From: an uncultured Peptococcaceae bacterium
GTDB taxonomy: Bacteria > Bacillota > Peptococcia > Peptococcales > Peptococcaceae
Reading direction: 5' to 3'
Length of the DNA stretch: 64,000 nucleotides
Assembly (NCBI GenBank): GCA_937976375.1
Contig: CALJRU010000028.1
Location: forward strand, 33,331-97,330
Positions 39,398 to 48,074 of the stretch are shown piece by piece; position 1 is the stretch's first letter; each line of letters opens with the position of its first letter. A model generated the notes under the pieces. The model was given only the letters and a program-made list of their open reading frames with translations, did no database searches and was not told where the DNA came from. The translations under genes were made by a program, and so were the position numbers.

Positions 39398-40777
39398 TCA
39401 GCGCATGACGAAATGAATCAGGCGCTCTTTCCATTTGTTGTAAGGCTGGTAACGCAGCGGCAAATCGAGCTTGGTGGATTTGCTGACGATGCTTTTCTCA
39501 TGGGAGAAAGTGCGGAAGCCAGCTTCGCCGTGATAACTGCCCATGCCGCTGGCGCCGACACCACCGAAAGGCAGGTCATTGGACGCCAGGTGAATGATGG
39601 TGTCGTTGACACAGCCGCCGCCAAACTGGAGACGGGTCATAACCTGACGGGCAATGATCTTGTCTTCCGTGAAAATGTAGAGCGCCAGTGGATGCGGCAT
39701 GTCGTTGAGCTGATCGATGGCATCACCAAAATTTTCATAGGTGAGCACTGGCAGAATCGGGCCAAAGATTTCTTCCTGCATGACTGCGTCGCCCCATTCC
39801 ACATCGCGCAGAAGAGTCGGCTCAATCTGCAGAGTGTCCGGCGATGTGCGTCCGCCATAGGCGATTTTTGCAGGATTAATAAGACCTGTCAGACGATCGA
39901 AATGTTTGGCGCTGATGATTTTGCCATAGTCCGGATTGGCAAGCGGCGCATCGCCATATTGGCTGCGGATCTCATGAACGATGGCACGCATCAGATCGTC
40001 GGCAATGGCAGCGTCGCAGTAAATATAATCTGGGGCAATGCAGGTTTGCCCACAGTTGAGGTATTTCCCAAAAACGATGCGGCGAGCAGCCATCGGAATA
40101 TTGGCGCTGCGCTCAACGATGCATGGGCTTTTGCCGCCGAGCTCGAGGGTAACTGGTGTGAGATGCGCCGACGCTTTGCGCATGACTTCTTTGCCAACGC
40201 GCTGGCTGCCAGTGAAAAAGATGTGGTCAAAGGCCTGATCGAGCAGTGCTTGATTTTCTTCGCGTCCACCGGTAACAACGGTGATGAGCCGCGGATCAAA
40301 GTACTGGCTCAGCACTTTCTCAAGAACGTTGCTGGTGTGTGGTGAGTAGGCACTTGGCTTGACAACAACGGTGTTGCCAGCGGCAATGGCTTCGATGACT
40401 GGCTCTAAAGTGAGCAGGAAGGGATAGTTCCAGGGGCTCATGACAAGCACAACGCCGTAAGGCGATGGTTTACGCATGCTGGTGGCTGGAAATTGGGCCA
40501 GTGGTGTGCGCACGCGCTTGGTTTTGGCGTAACGGGCACCGTGACGCAGCATGTGGTTGAGCGCACTTTTGACCATGCCGATTTCACACATGATGCTTTC
40601 GGTACTGCTTTTGCCAAGGTCGCGCTGGAGGGCGCTGGTGATGACGTCTTCATAAGTGACAATGGCGGCACGCAAGGTGCGCAGAGCGCGCAGTCGGCCT
40701 TCTACATCGAGGGTGGCGCCGCTTTTGAAATAAGCACGCTGATTGGCAACGATGGATGTGATGTCTTGTGGAGTCAT
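39398..40777 (-). CDS. aldehyde dehydrogenase family protein
   Basis: 459 residues, NAD(P)+-dependent oxidation of aldehydes. Seen: P-W-N-Y-P-F substrate/cofactor loop, F-T-G-S-Q-R-V-G-K-E NAD loop, catalytic Glu in L-E-L-G-G-K-S-P and catalytic Cys in N-C-G-Q-T-C-I-A-P-D. The short C-terminus with a hydrophobic end (L-I-H-F-V-M-R) and the R-x-H-S overall pattern fit class 3 (AlkH/YwdH-like) enzymes acting on medium to long aldehydes. It shares direction with the panE-like gene (44 bp gap). Confidence 0.92.
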   Translation of the reverse strand: MTPQDITSIVANQRAYFKSGATLDVEGRLRALRTLRAAIVTYEDVITSALQRDLGKSSTESIMCEIGMVKSALNHMLRHGARYAKTKRVRTPLAQFPATSMRKPSPYGVVLVMSPWNYPFLLTLEPVIEAIAAGNTVVVKPSAYSPHTSNVLEKVLSQYFDPRLITVVTGGREENQALLDQAFDHIFFTGSQRVGKEVMRKASAHLTPVTLELGGKSPCIVERSANIPMAARRIVFGKYLNCGQTCIAPDYIYCDAAIADDLMRAIVHEIRSQYGDAPLANPDYGKIISAKHFDRLTGLINPAKIAYGGRTSPDTLQIEPTLLRDVEWGDAVMQEEIFGPILPVLTYENFGDAIDQLNDMPHPLALYIFTEDKIIARQVMTRLQFGGGCVNDTIIHLASNDLPFGGVGASGMGSYHGEAGFRTFSHEKSIVSKSTKLDLPLRYQPYNKWKERLIHFVMR

Positions 40778-40821
40778 GATGCTCCTCCTTTCCTGTTGTT
40801 GGGTGATGGGAATCGAATGAC

Positions 40822-41742
40822 TTAAAGGCCGCGGCGTTTCATTTCTTCAGCAACTTTGGCATAAGTTGGCACAGCAACGTGGTACTGGTCACCAAGGCGC
40901 ACCACTTCGTAAATAAGACCGTCGATTTCAGAGTTGTGACCATCAGCGATGTCGCGCTGCATGGACGTGGTCGCTGTTGGTGCGATGCCATCGAGAATGG
41001 CAAGGTCGTCAGGAACGACGTCGTGATCAAACGGGCAGCCCATGGCATCGGCGAGGGCACTGATTTCACGCACCATGGCGATGAAACAGTCGCGGGCTTC
41101 GCCTGGATGCTGCATGTCAGCGGCAACGGCATTGTAATAGAGACCCGTAGCGCCCACCGGAGAAACGTAGGAGAATTTCTGCAGGGCATCGCGCTGAATA
41201 TGCGCGGTGAGCTCACCAGTGATGCCGCTGTCGTCGAAATCACGCTTCATCTGCTGATAAGCAGGCACATCAATGTTGTGGTCGCGTGGACCGAAAACAA
41301 TGCGGCAGTAAGGACCGCTTTGCAGGATGACGCCTGGTTCTTTGATTTCAGCGTAGAGATAGGTGCAGCCATCGAGGACATCCACCTTTGGCAGCATGGC
41401 TTGAAGCTTGCCGCCGGTGCCATAAATGTTAAGAATTGGCAGAACAACAGTATCTGGCCCGGCAACACGTTCAATAAAAGGTACAACGCCTTCAATGGAA
41501 TAGCCTTTGACACAGACAAGAACGACATCTGGCGTATCGTGATAATCGTCCATGGTGCAGGCTTTCACCGGAATGGTTTCTGAAGTGCCGTTCCAAACGC
41601 GATCGACAAAAAGGCCGCCGCGTTCTTCGATGGCTGCAAGGTGAGCGCCGCGGGCAATGAGCGTGACATCTTTTCCGCCCTTAGCGAGTTGAGTGCCAAG
41701 AATGCCGCCAGTGCCACCGGCGCCGATTACAACATATTTCAT
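40822..41742 (-). CDS. ketopantoate reductase (PanE/ApbA) family protein
   Basis: 306 residues from the ATG at 41742 (AAGGA 8 bases upstream). N-terminal Rossmann fold G-A-G-G-T-G-G-I-L-G and the family's central S-Y-V-S-P-V-G-A-T-G and C-terminal S-M-Q-R-D-I-A-D-G-H-N-S-E-I-D-G block. Family enzymes reduce 2-oxo acids, classically ketopantoate to pantoate with NADPH. No other pantothenate gene is nearby, so the real substrate may differ. Confidence 0.87.
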   Translation of the reverse strand: MKYVVIGAGGTGGILGTQLAKGGKDVTLIARGAHLAAIEERGGLFVDRVWNGTSETIPVKACTMDDYHDTPDVVLVCVKGYSIEGVVPFIERVAGPDTVVLPILNIYGTGGKLQAMLPKVDVLDGCTYLYAEIKEPGVILQSGPYCRIVFGPRDHNIDVPAYQQMKRDFDDSGITGELTAHIQRDALQKFSYVSPVGATGLYYNAVAADMQHPGEARDCFIAMVREISALADAMGCPFDHDVVPDDLAILDGIAPTATTSMQRDIADGHNSEIDGLIYEVVRLGDQYHVAVPTYAKVAEEMKRRGL

Positions 41743-41833
41743 AGGATTCATCCTTCTTTCGTTGATGTTCTTCCTTCCATTATAGAAAGTCCTTGGCAAC
41801 GATGCAAGCATACACAGATGTTGAGTGGGTAAC

Positions 41834-41866
41834 AAAAAACCGGCTGTCCCTACATCGGACAGCCGG
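41834..41866 (-). terminator. terminator of the second degV gene
   Basis: Perfect 10-bp stem CCGGCTGTCC/GGACAGCCGG (41840-41849/41857-41866), followed by TTTTTTGTTA on the minus strand. Confidence 0.92.
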
Positions 41867-41883
41867 CACAGCATGCAGAAGAA

Positions 41884-42756
41884 TCAGTGAGTCTCCGCGT
41901 CAAAATAGCCCATGCCAAAGGTACCTGGGCCGCAGTGGCTGCAAATGACACCACCGGCACGGCCAACAATGATTTTTTTGAAACGCTGCATGGCTTCGAC
42001 GCGCTGACGCACGCCGTCAATAATGGCAGGATCAATGCCGCCGGAGTGAACAATGGCAACCGTCTCGGCGTCAGCGGCTTCGAGATGAGGCATAATGTCG
42101 TCCATGTATGCGTCAATGACATGGTGCAGTTTGCCGCGGTATTTATGGTCAGGCAGAAGGCTGCCGTCATCGGTGACGGCGATACGCGGATGGATGCGCA
42201 GAACGTTGCCAGCGAGGGCAGCAACACCGCTGCAGCGCCCGCCGCGATAAAGATACGTGAGCGTATCAACAATAAAGCTGACATGAACACGCTCGGACAT
42301 GCTTTCAAGGGTGGCAAGGATGTCCGCAACTGTGGCACCTTCTTTTGCCATCGTGGCTGCCTTCATGGCCATGATGCCGATGCCATAGGACAAGGTTTTG
42401 GTGTCAATAACGTGGACACGGTCAGCAGCACCGAGATTTTCAGCAGCAATGCGCATCACATTGCTCGACGAAGACAAGGTGGCCGCGATAGGCAGGCAGA
42501 TGCATTCATTGCCGCGCTCAAGAATGGGTTTGAGCAAATCGATCATGTCCTCGAGCGATGGTGCCGAGGTCTTCGGCGTCGATTGGTTGGCGTCGGCCCA
42601 GTCGTACATGGTCTGCATATCAAAAGATGGTCCGTCTTTGTATTCGTTTTCCCCCATGAGAATATGTAACGGCAGGAGGTGGATGCCGTACTGATCAAGC
42701 TCTTCCTGCGTGAGGTCACAGGTGCTGTCTGCGATGATTTCAATCATACCGTTCAA
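41884..42756 (-). CDS. DegV family fatty-acid-binding protein
   Basis: 290 residues if the TTG at 42756 is the start (AAAGG 6 bases upstream), or 287 from the ATG at 42747, which is 13 bases from the same site. Full-length DegV: I-I-A-D-S-T-C-D-L near the start, T-S-A-P-S, the acyl-binding A-A-T-L-S-S-S-S-N-V loop, D-T-K-T-L-S-Y-G-I-G, Y-L-Y-R-G-G-R-C-S and a C-terminal H-C-G-P-G-T-F-G. Likely a fatty acid carrier for phospholipid synthesis via FakA. Paralogous to the truncated gene at the window start. Confidence 0.9.
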   Translation of the reverse strand: MNGMIEIIADSTCDLTQEELDQYGIHLLPLHILMGENEYKDGPSFDMQTMYDWADANQSTPKTSAPSLEDMIDLLKPILERGNECICLPIAATLSSSSNVMRIAAENLGAADRVHVIDTKTLSYGIGIMAMKAATMAKEGATVADILATLESMSERVHVSFIVDTLTYLYRGGRCSGVAALAGNVLRIHPRIAVTDDGSLLPDHKYRGKLHHVIDAYMDDIMPHLEAADAETVAIVHSGGIDPAIIDGVRQRVEAMQRFKKIIVGRAGGVICSHCGPGTFGMGYFDAETH

Positions 42757-43160
42757 TATTCACCTTTCTTATTTAATACTATCTACTAGTATAGCGAATA
42801 TTTGTGGTTTTTGCATTAGGATTTTTTTATGATCGCCGTTCTTCGCAAATCTTTATCATTGCATCCTCGCCGCTCACCGCGCCCCAACAAGGTCTGCACT
42901 GCGCAGTGAACACAGACAACTGTTAAGTGTGCAGCCATCGTCGTCGACAACACTTAACATAAAGTGTGCGCGTGATACACCGCGCTGCATCATCGTTCGT
43001 GTCGTTTGACGCGGCGACACCATTGTTAACAAAGCCCAAATGCGACGAGAATATGAATTTTTCATATATTTAACACAATGGCACTTGGGCATTTTACACG
43101 CGCACCGTATGATAAAAGCCATGATCGCATCTTCAAATCGAAAGGAGAACAACAACAAAG
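42757..43160. promoter_or_regulatory. 404-bp intergenic region with dyads and promoter of the ABC-PHP-HAD operon
   Basis: No gene seen. Perfect inverted repeat GTTAAGTGT (42922-42930) and ACACTTAAC (42950-42958), with a third half-site making ACACTT-AACATA-AAGTGT (42950-42967). The direct repeat AAGTGTGC occurs at 42925 and 42962. A rightward promoter TTGGGC (43085-43090), 17-bp spacer, TATGAT (43108-43113) lies 48 bp before the lipoprotein start. On the left a TATACT (minus strand, near 42794) may serve degV. Confidence 0.6.
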
Positions 43161-44294
43161 ATGAAAAAAGGTTTTAAAACGATCACCGCAATGCTCTTAG
43201 CAGTCACGCTGACCGCTGGCCTCGCTGGCTGCGGCGGCAGCACAGACAGCAGCGACAGTTCTGCCAGCGCAGAAACGGCTTCTGTAGACTACAACGCCAT
43301 GTCCCTCGAGGATCTCGAAGCACAGGCCAAAGAAGAGGGCGAAATTGCTTCTGTCGGAATGCCGGACACCTGGGCCAACTGGGTGGAAACTTGGACCGAG
43401 CTGAGCGACCTCTACGGTCTGGAACACACCGACCTTGATATGTCCAGCTCCGAAGAAATCGCCATGTTCAAGGAAGAAGGCGAAGACGGCACCAAGGACA
43501 TCGGTGACGTTGGTCAGCAGTGGGGCCCTGTCGCTGAAGAAGAAGGCGTGACCCTGAAATATAAGACCAGCTACTGGGACAGCATCCCTGACTGGGCCAA
43601 GGACGACGACGGTGACTGGGTATCCGGTTACTATGGCACCATCTCCATCATCACCAACGACGACCAGGTGCCAGATGCACCAAAAAGCTTCGCTGACATT
43701 CTCGAAGGTGACTACAAGGTGACCATCGGTGACGTTTCCGCCGCTGCTCAGGCACAGCACGCCGTGCTCGCCATCGCTTACGCCATGGGCGGCAGCATCG
43801 ACGATCTCCAGCCAGCCTACGATTTCCTGAGCCAGCTCGCTGAAGAAGGCCGTCTCGACATCGGCGACACCTCCGTGGCCCGCATCGAAAGCGGAGAAAT
43901 TGCCTGCGCATTGCTCTGGGATTACAACGCACTGAACTACCGCGACAACGCTGTAGAAAACAACCCAGACGCATCCTTCACTGTCAGCATTCCTAGCGAC
44001 GCTTCTGTGCGTTCTGCTTATGCAACGATCATCAACAAAAACGCCCCTCATCCAGCAGCTGCCTGCCTGGCACGCGAATACATCCTCAGCAATGAAGGCC
44101 AGATCAACCTGGCAAAAGGCTACGCCACCCCAATCCGTGAAGATGTGGAAATCCCTGAAGATGTCAAAGCGAAAATGATCGACGAATCTCAGTACGGCGA
44201 TCAGGTGGTCACTGTGGACTACGACAAGTGGACCGATGTCACCCAGGATCTCATCACCTACTGGCAGGAAAACATCATCCCAATGATTAAGTAA
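43161..44294 (+). CDS. ABC transporter substrate-binding lipoprotein
   Basis: 377 residues with lipoprotein signal peptide (lipobox L-A-G-C, Cys24) and a Ser/Asp-rich linker. Type II periplasmic-binding-protein fold of the Fe3+/thiamine/polyamine/2-aminoethylphosphonate group: V-S-G-Y-Y-G-T-I-S-I-I, P-K-S-F-A-D-I-L, G-D-V-S-A-A-A-Q-A, G-E-I-A-C-A-L-L-W-D-Y. Ligand not determinable. The PHP and HAD hydrolases at the operon end point to a phosphate-containing compound (inference). Confidence 0.9.
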   Translation: MKKGFKTITAMLLAVTLTAGLAGCGGSTDSSDSSASAETASVDYNAMSLEDLEAQAKEEGEIASVGMPDTWANWVETWTELSDLYGLEHTDLDMSSSEEIAMFKEEGEDGTKDIGDVGQQWGPVAEEEGVTLKYKTSYWDSIPDWAKDDDGDWVSGYYGTISIITNDDQVPDAPKSFADILEGDYKVTIGDVSAAAQAQHAVLAIAYAMGGSIDDLQPAYDFLSQLAEEGRLDIGDTSVARIESGEIACALLWDYNALNYRDNAVENNPDASFTVSIPSDASVRSAYATIINKNAPHPAAACLAREYILSNEGQINLAKGYATPIREDVEIPEDVKAKMIDESQYGDQVVTVDYDKWTDVTQDLITYWQENIIPMIK

Positions 44295-44322
44295 GCGCTG
44301 CCATAGCAGCCATCAAAAGATA

Positions 44323-44353
44323 CAGGCATCCGCACGCGCGGGTGCCTGTTTTT
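44323..44353 (+). terminator. intercistronic attenuator after the binding-protein gene
   Basis: An 11-bp stem, CAGGCATCCGC/GCGGGTGCCTG (one G-U), tetraloop ACGC, then TTTTT directly joined to the AGGAGG of the permease gene. It would keep the binding protein in excess over the membrane parts. Confidence 0.85.
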
Positions 44354-44364
44354 AGGAGGAAAGC

Positions 44365-45213
44365 ATGAAAAACAAATACATTGGCTATCTCGCTTTGCTT
44401 CCTTTTGCCATCGTTGTATTTCTCTATGAAATTCTGCCGCTGCTGCAGCTGGTATACAGCAGCCTGATCGGCAAGGAAAGCGAAACGTTTGGGCTCGAAA
44501 ACTTTATCAAGATCTTCACAACACCGCTGTACACGCAAGCCATTGTCAACAGCATCAAAATTTCGCTGATTTCCGCCATCGTCGGCATCATCGTGGCGTT
44601 CATCGCTGCGCGCTATGCCACCGAAGCATCACCACGCGCCCAGCGCACGTTCACAATGCTCTTGAATATGACATCAAATTTCTCCGGCGTGCCGCTGGCC
44701 TTCGCCTTCATGGTGCTGATGGGCAACACCGGCGTGTTCTCAACAATCTGCCGCAGCTACGGGATTCCACTGCTGGAAAATTTTGACCTGTATTCCGGCC
44801 AAGGATTGATGCTCTTATACATTTATTTCCAGATACCCCTCTCAACCCTGCTCTTGATTCCCGCCTTTGCCGGCATCCGTCCGGAATGGCGCCAGGCAGC
44901 CATGCTGCTGAACGCCAAACCTGTCGACTACTGGTTCCGTATTGTGGTGCCAAACCTCATGCCAAGCATTCTCGGCACGCTGTCAGTGCTCTTCGCCAAC
45001 GCTTTGGCTGCCTATGCCAGCGCCTATGCCCTGGTGTCGAACAACTATGCACTGCTGGCACTGCAGATCACCTCGAAATACAAAGGCGACGTTCAAATTG
45101 ACCGTGCCACTGGCGGTGCGCTGGCGGTGGTTCTGATTCTCCTGATGATTGCCGCCACGCTGCTCAACAATTACTTCACAAAACGCAACCTGAAAGGACG
45201 GGATCTCGTATGA
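44365..45213 (+). CDS. ABC transporter permease (1) of the importer
   Basis: 282 residues, six helices. The conserved cytoplasmic coupling loop is E-W-R-Q-A-A-M-L-L-N-A-K-P-V-D-Y-W-F-R-I-V-V-P (E-A-A-x3-G-type loop, degenerate at Gly). AGGAGG before the ATG. The last 4 bases overlap the next gene. Forms the channel with permease 2. Confidence 0.9.
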   Translation: MKNKYIGYLALLPFAIVVFLYEILPLLQLVYSSLIGKESETFGLENFIKIFTTPLYTQAIVNSIKISLISAIVGIIVAFIAARYATEASPRAQRTFTMLLNMTSNFSGVPLAFAFMVLMGNTGVFSTICRSYGIPLLENFDLYSGQGLMLLYIYFQIPLSTLLLIPAFAGIRPEWRQAAMLLNAKPVDYWFRIVVPNLMPSILGTLSVLFANALAAYASAYALVSNNYALLALQITSKYKGDVQIDRATGGALAVVLILLMIAATLLNNYFTKRNLKGRDLV

Positions 45214-46010
45214 ACAAGAAAACAAGCCTGGCGGGCAAAATTGTGCTCGTCATCATCGGCGCCTATCTTTTGATCCCCTTTCTGGCGACACTGGTGTATT
45301 CATTCTTTGTTGAATGGACAAATCTTCTGCCAAGCGGTTTCACCGTGCGCAATTACTCCGAGCTCTTCGCCGACATGGATTTCTGGCTGAGCATCGGGCG
45401 CACGCTGATTCTCTGTGCGGTAAGCGTGATTTTAACGATTATTCTGCTGCTCCTGGCAATGTATCCGGTGACGGTGATGAACCGCAAGCTGGGCAACCTC
45501 ATGCAAATGATCTGCATGATTCCTTACGCATTGCAGGGCGTCATTCTCTCCATCAGCATCATTTCCATCTATACCGGTACAGGCACCATTCTCTCGAACC
45601 GCATGCTGATGCTCTTCGGCGCCTACTCCATCCTGGTGCTGCCGTACATTTATCAGGGCATTCGCAACAGCCTCAACGCCATCGATGCCAAGACGCTGAT
45701 TCAGGCAGCCGAGGTGCTGGGCTGCGGACGCTTCCGTGCCTATGTACAGGTGGTGCTGCCAAACATTTTCTCAGGCATTTTGGTATCGAGCTTATTGGCA
45801 GAGAGCATCGTTTTCGGTGACTTCGTTCTCGCCAACAACATTGCCGGCAACAACTATGAAAACGTGTCGGTTTACCTGAACACCCACATGTACACATCCA
45901 GTGGGCTGGCGAGCGCCATTGTCGTGGTCATCTTCGCCGTTGTCTTCCTCGTCACTGGCCTGATGCTGAAACTGCAGAAAAACGATGCAACATCCCGCAA
46001 GGAACGCTAA
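45210..46010 (+). CDS. ABC transporter permease (2) of the importer
   Basis: 266 residues, six helices. The coupling loop Q-A-A-E-V-L-G-C-G-R-F-R-A-Y-V-Q-V-V-L-P is a good match to the consensus of polyamine/iron-type importers. It overlaps permease 1 by 4 bases (ATGA) and has AAAGG upstream inside it. Confidence 0.9.
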   Translation: MNKKTSLAGKIVLVIIGAYLLIPFLATLVYSFFVEWTNLLPSGFTVRNYSELFADMDFWLSIGRTLILCAVSVILTIILLLLAMYPVTVMNRKLGNLMQMICMIPYALQGVILSISIISIYTGTGTILSNRMLMLFGAYSILVLPYIYQGIRNSLNAIDAKTLIQAAEVLGCGRFRAYVQVVLPNIFSGILVSSLLAESIVFGDFVLANNIAGNNYENVSVYLNTHMYTSSGLASAIVVVIFAVVFLVTGLMLKLQKNDATSRKER

Positions 46011-46036
46011 TTCTTATAAAGTGAGGTTTTTAATCC

Positions 46037-47080
46037 ATGAGCTATATCGAATTTAAGAACGTGGTCAAGCAATATGGCAAAAACACGGTATTAGATGAAA
46101 TCAATCTCAACATCAACAAAGGCGAACTGGTGACGCTGTTGGGGCCTTCCGGCTGCGGCAAGTCCACATTGCTGCGCTGCCTGTCCGGGCTGGAAACCGT
46201 AACATCCGGCAGCATCATCCTTGATGGCCAGGACATCACCCACCTGCCAGCAAATCAGCGCAACATCGGCATGGTGTTCCAGCAGTATTCCCTGTTTCCA
46301 AACATGAACGTCGAGCAAAACATCGCATTTGGCCTGAAGATGCAGAAAAAATCCGCTGACGAAATCCAGAAAAAGGTTCAAAGTGCCATCGAACTGGTGG
46401 ATCTCAAGGGCAAAGAGAAATCCTATCCAGCCAATCTTTCCGGCGGTCAGCAGCAGCGCGTGGCATTGGCACGCTCCATCGTCACCGAACCAAAGGTGCT
46501 GTTGCTGGACGAGCCACTGTCCGCCATTGACGCCAAACTGCGCAAGGAATTGCAGAGCCGCATCCGTGAAATTCATCTGGAACTGGGACTGACAACAGTC
46601 TTCGTCACCCACGACCAGGACGAAGCCATGGTCATGAGCGACGTCATCGAACTCTTCCACGCAGGCCGCATCGAACAGGCCGGCAGCCCTGTAAGCGTAT
46701 ACACAAAACCAGTATCCACCTTCGCTGCCAGCTTCATCGGCAGCTACAACCAAATCGAGGGCGGCGCTTTCTACCGTGCCACGAACTTGCCTGTGGAAGC
46801 TGGCCATACCATCGCCATCCGACCGGAAACCATCGCCATTTCTCTGCATGAACCAACAGACACCAGCGACAAGGTGGTGCTGAGCGGTGTGATCACTGCC
46901 AGCGTGCCACGCGGCAACGTACTGCGCTACACGGTACAGTGCGACGAAATAAAGCTGCATGTGGACACCCTCTTCCGCAGCTTCAACATTTATGACGTTG
47001 GCACACCGGTGTGGCTCACGATTCCTGAGCACGATTGTCTCTCGATCCGCGGTGTTGAAAAGGAGGCTGCTCATGTTTAA
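46037..47080 (+). CDS. ABC transporter ATP-binding protein (PotA/FbpC type)
   Basis: 347 residues. Walker A G-P-S-G-C-G-K-S-T, Q-loop Q-Q-Y-S-L-F-P, signature L-S-G-G-Q-Q-Q-R-V-A-L, Walker B V-L-L-L-D-E-P-L-S-A-I-D and switch V-T-H-D-Q-D-E-A. A C-terminal OB-fold (TOBE-like) domain from about residue 240 (I-A-I-R-P-E-T-I) is typical of PotA/FbpC/PhnT importers. Overlaps the PHP gene by 8 bases. Confidence 0.93.
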   Translation: MSYIEFKNVVKQYGKNTVLDEINLNINKGELVTLLGPSGCGKSTLLRCLSGLETVTSGSIILDGQDITHLPANQRNIGMVFQQYSLFPNMNVEQNIAFGLKMQKKSADEIQKKVQSAIELVDLKGKEKSYPANLSGGQQQRVALARSIVTEPKVLLLDEPLSAIDAKLRKELQSRIREIHLELGLTTVFVTHDQDEAMVMSDVIELFHAGRIEQAGSPVSVYTKPVSTFAASFIGSYNQIEGGAFYRATNLPVEAGHTIAIRPETIAISLHEPTDTSDKVVLSGVITASVPRGNVLRYTVQCDEIKLHVDTLFRSFNIYDVGTPVWLTIPEHDCLSIRGVEKEAAHV

Positions 47081-48074
47081 AACAGTCACCATTTTGCCAG
47101 AACGCGGCCATTACTACAAAGGCAACCTGCACAGCCACACCGTCAACTCTGACGGCAAACTGACGCCGGAAGAATCCGTCGCCCTCTTTCGCAGCCAGGG
47201 CTACAGCTTTCTCTGCTTCAGCGACCACGACCGTTACAGCGACTACCGCGACGCCTTTGACAGCGACGATTTCATCATCCTGCCAGGCCTGGAAGCCTCG
47301 GCCAATCTCATGGACCCCGATGTGCCCGGCGCACGCCTGAAGGTCCATCACCTTCACGGCATCCTCGGCAACAGCGCCATGCAGGCAGCGGCCAGCACAC
47401 GTTTCCGCCATTTGGAATACCTGCCAGTGCCAGTCTACGAAGGCGAATGGGACGGGCTGGCGGTGGCCCAGGGCGTGGCCAACACGCTGCGCGACCACGG
47501 CTGCCTCGTGACTTACAACCATCCTATCTGGAGCCGTGTGGAAGCGGAGGATTTCTGTGATTTAAACGGTATCTGGGCGCTGGAGATCTACAACTACAAC
47601 ACGGTCAACGAATCCAACACCGGCTTCGACACGACCTATTGGGACAAGATTCTGCGCAGCGGCCGCCAGATTTTCGCCTTCGCCAGCGACGACAACCACA
47701 ACGAGGGTCTTTTTGACGATGCCTGCGGCGGCTGGATCGTCGTCAAAGCCGACACATTGGACCACGACGCCATCATCGACGCCATGCTCGTCGGCAACTA
47801 CTACTCCTCCTCCGGCCCGGCGATCTACAACTGGGGCATCAAAGATGGCAACACCGTCTGGGTCGACTGCAGCCCTTGCGAACGCGTCAACTTCATCTGC
47901 GGCGGCTATATCAACGCTGGCGGCACCGTCATCGCCGCCAGCCGCGGCGGCATGAAGCATGTGGAATTCACGCTCAAAGGCACAGAAACTTACGTGCGTC
48001 TCGAATGCGTGGACTACACCGGCAAAACTGCTTGGAGCAATGCCCACTTTCTCGAAAGGGACGACGCCCAATGA
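47073..48074 (+). CDS. PHP domain phosphoesterase
   Basis: 333 residues from the ATG at 47073 (AAGGAGG upstream, inside the ATPase gene end). Metal ligands of the PHP fold: N-L-H-S-H-T-V-N-S-D-G, F-S-D-H-D-R, glutamate in L-P-G-L-E-A-S, T-Y-N-H-P-I-W and S-D-D-N-H. The domain hydrolyses phosphoesters with two or three metals; a C-terminal beta region (from about residue 260) completes the CehA/McbA-like form. Probably acts on the imported compound, in the cytoplasm since no signal peptide is seen. Confidence 0.87.
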   Translation: MFKTVTILPERGHYYKGNLHSHTVNSDGKLTPEESVALFRSQGYSFLCFSDHDRYSDYRDAFDSDDFIILPGLEASANLMDPDVPGARLKVHHLHGILGNSAMQAAASTRFRHLEYLPVPVYEGEWDGLAVAQGVANTLRDHGCLVTYNHPIWSRVEAEDFCDLNGIWALEIYNYNTVNESNTGFDTTYWDKILRSGRQIFAFASDDNHNEGLFDDACGGWIVVKADTLDHDAIIDAMLVGNYYSSSGPAIYNWGIKDGNTVWVDCSPCERVNFICGGYINAGGTVIAASRGGMKHVEFTLKGTETYVRLECVDYTGKTAWSNAHFLERDDAQ

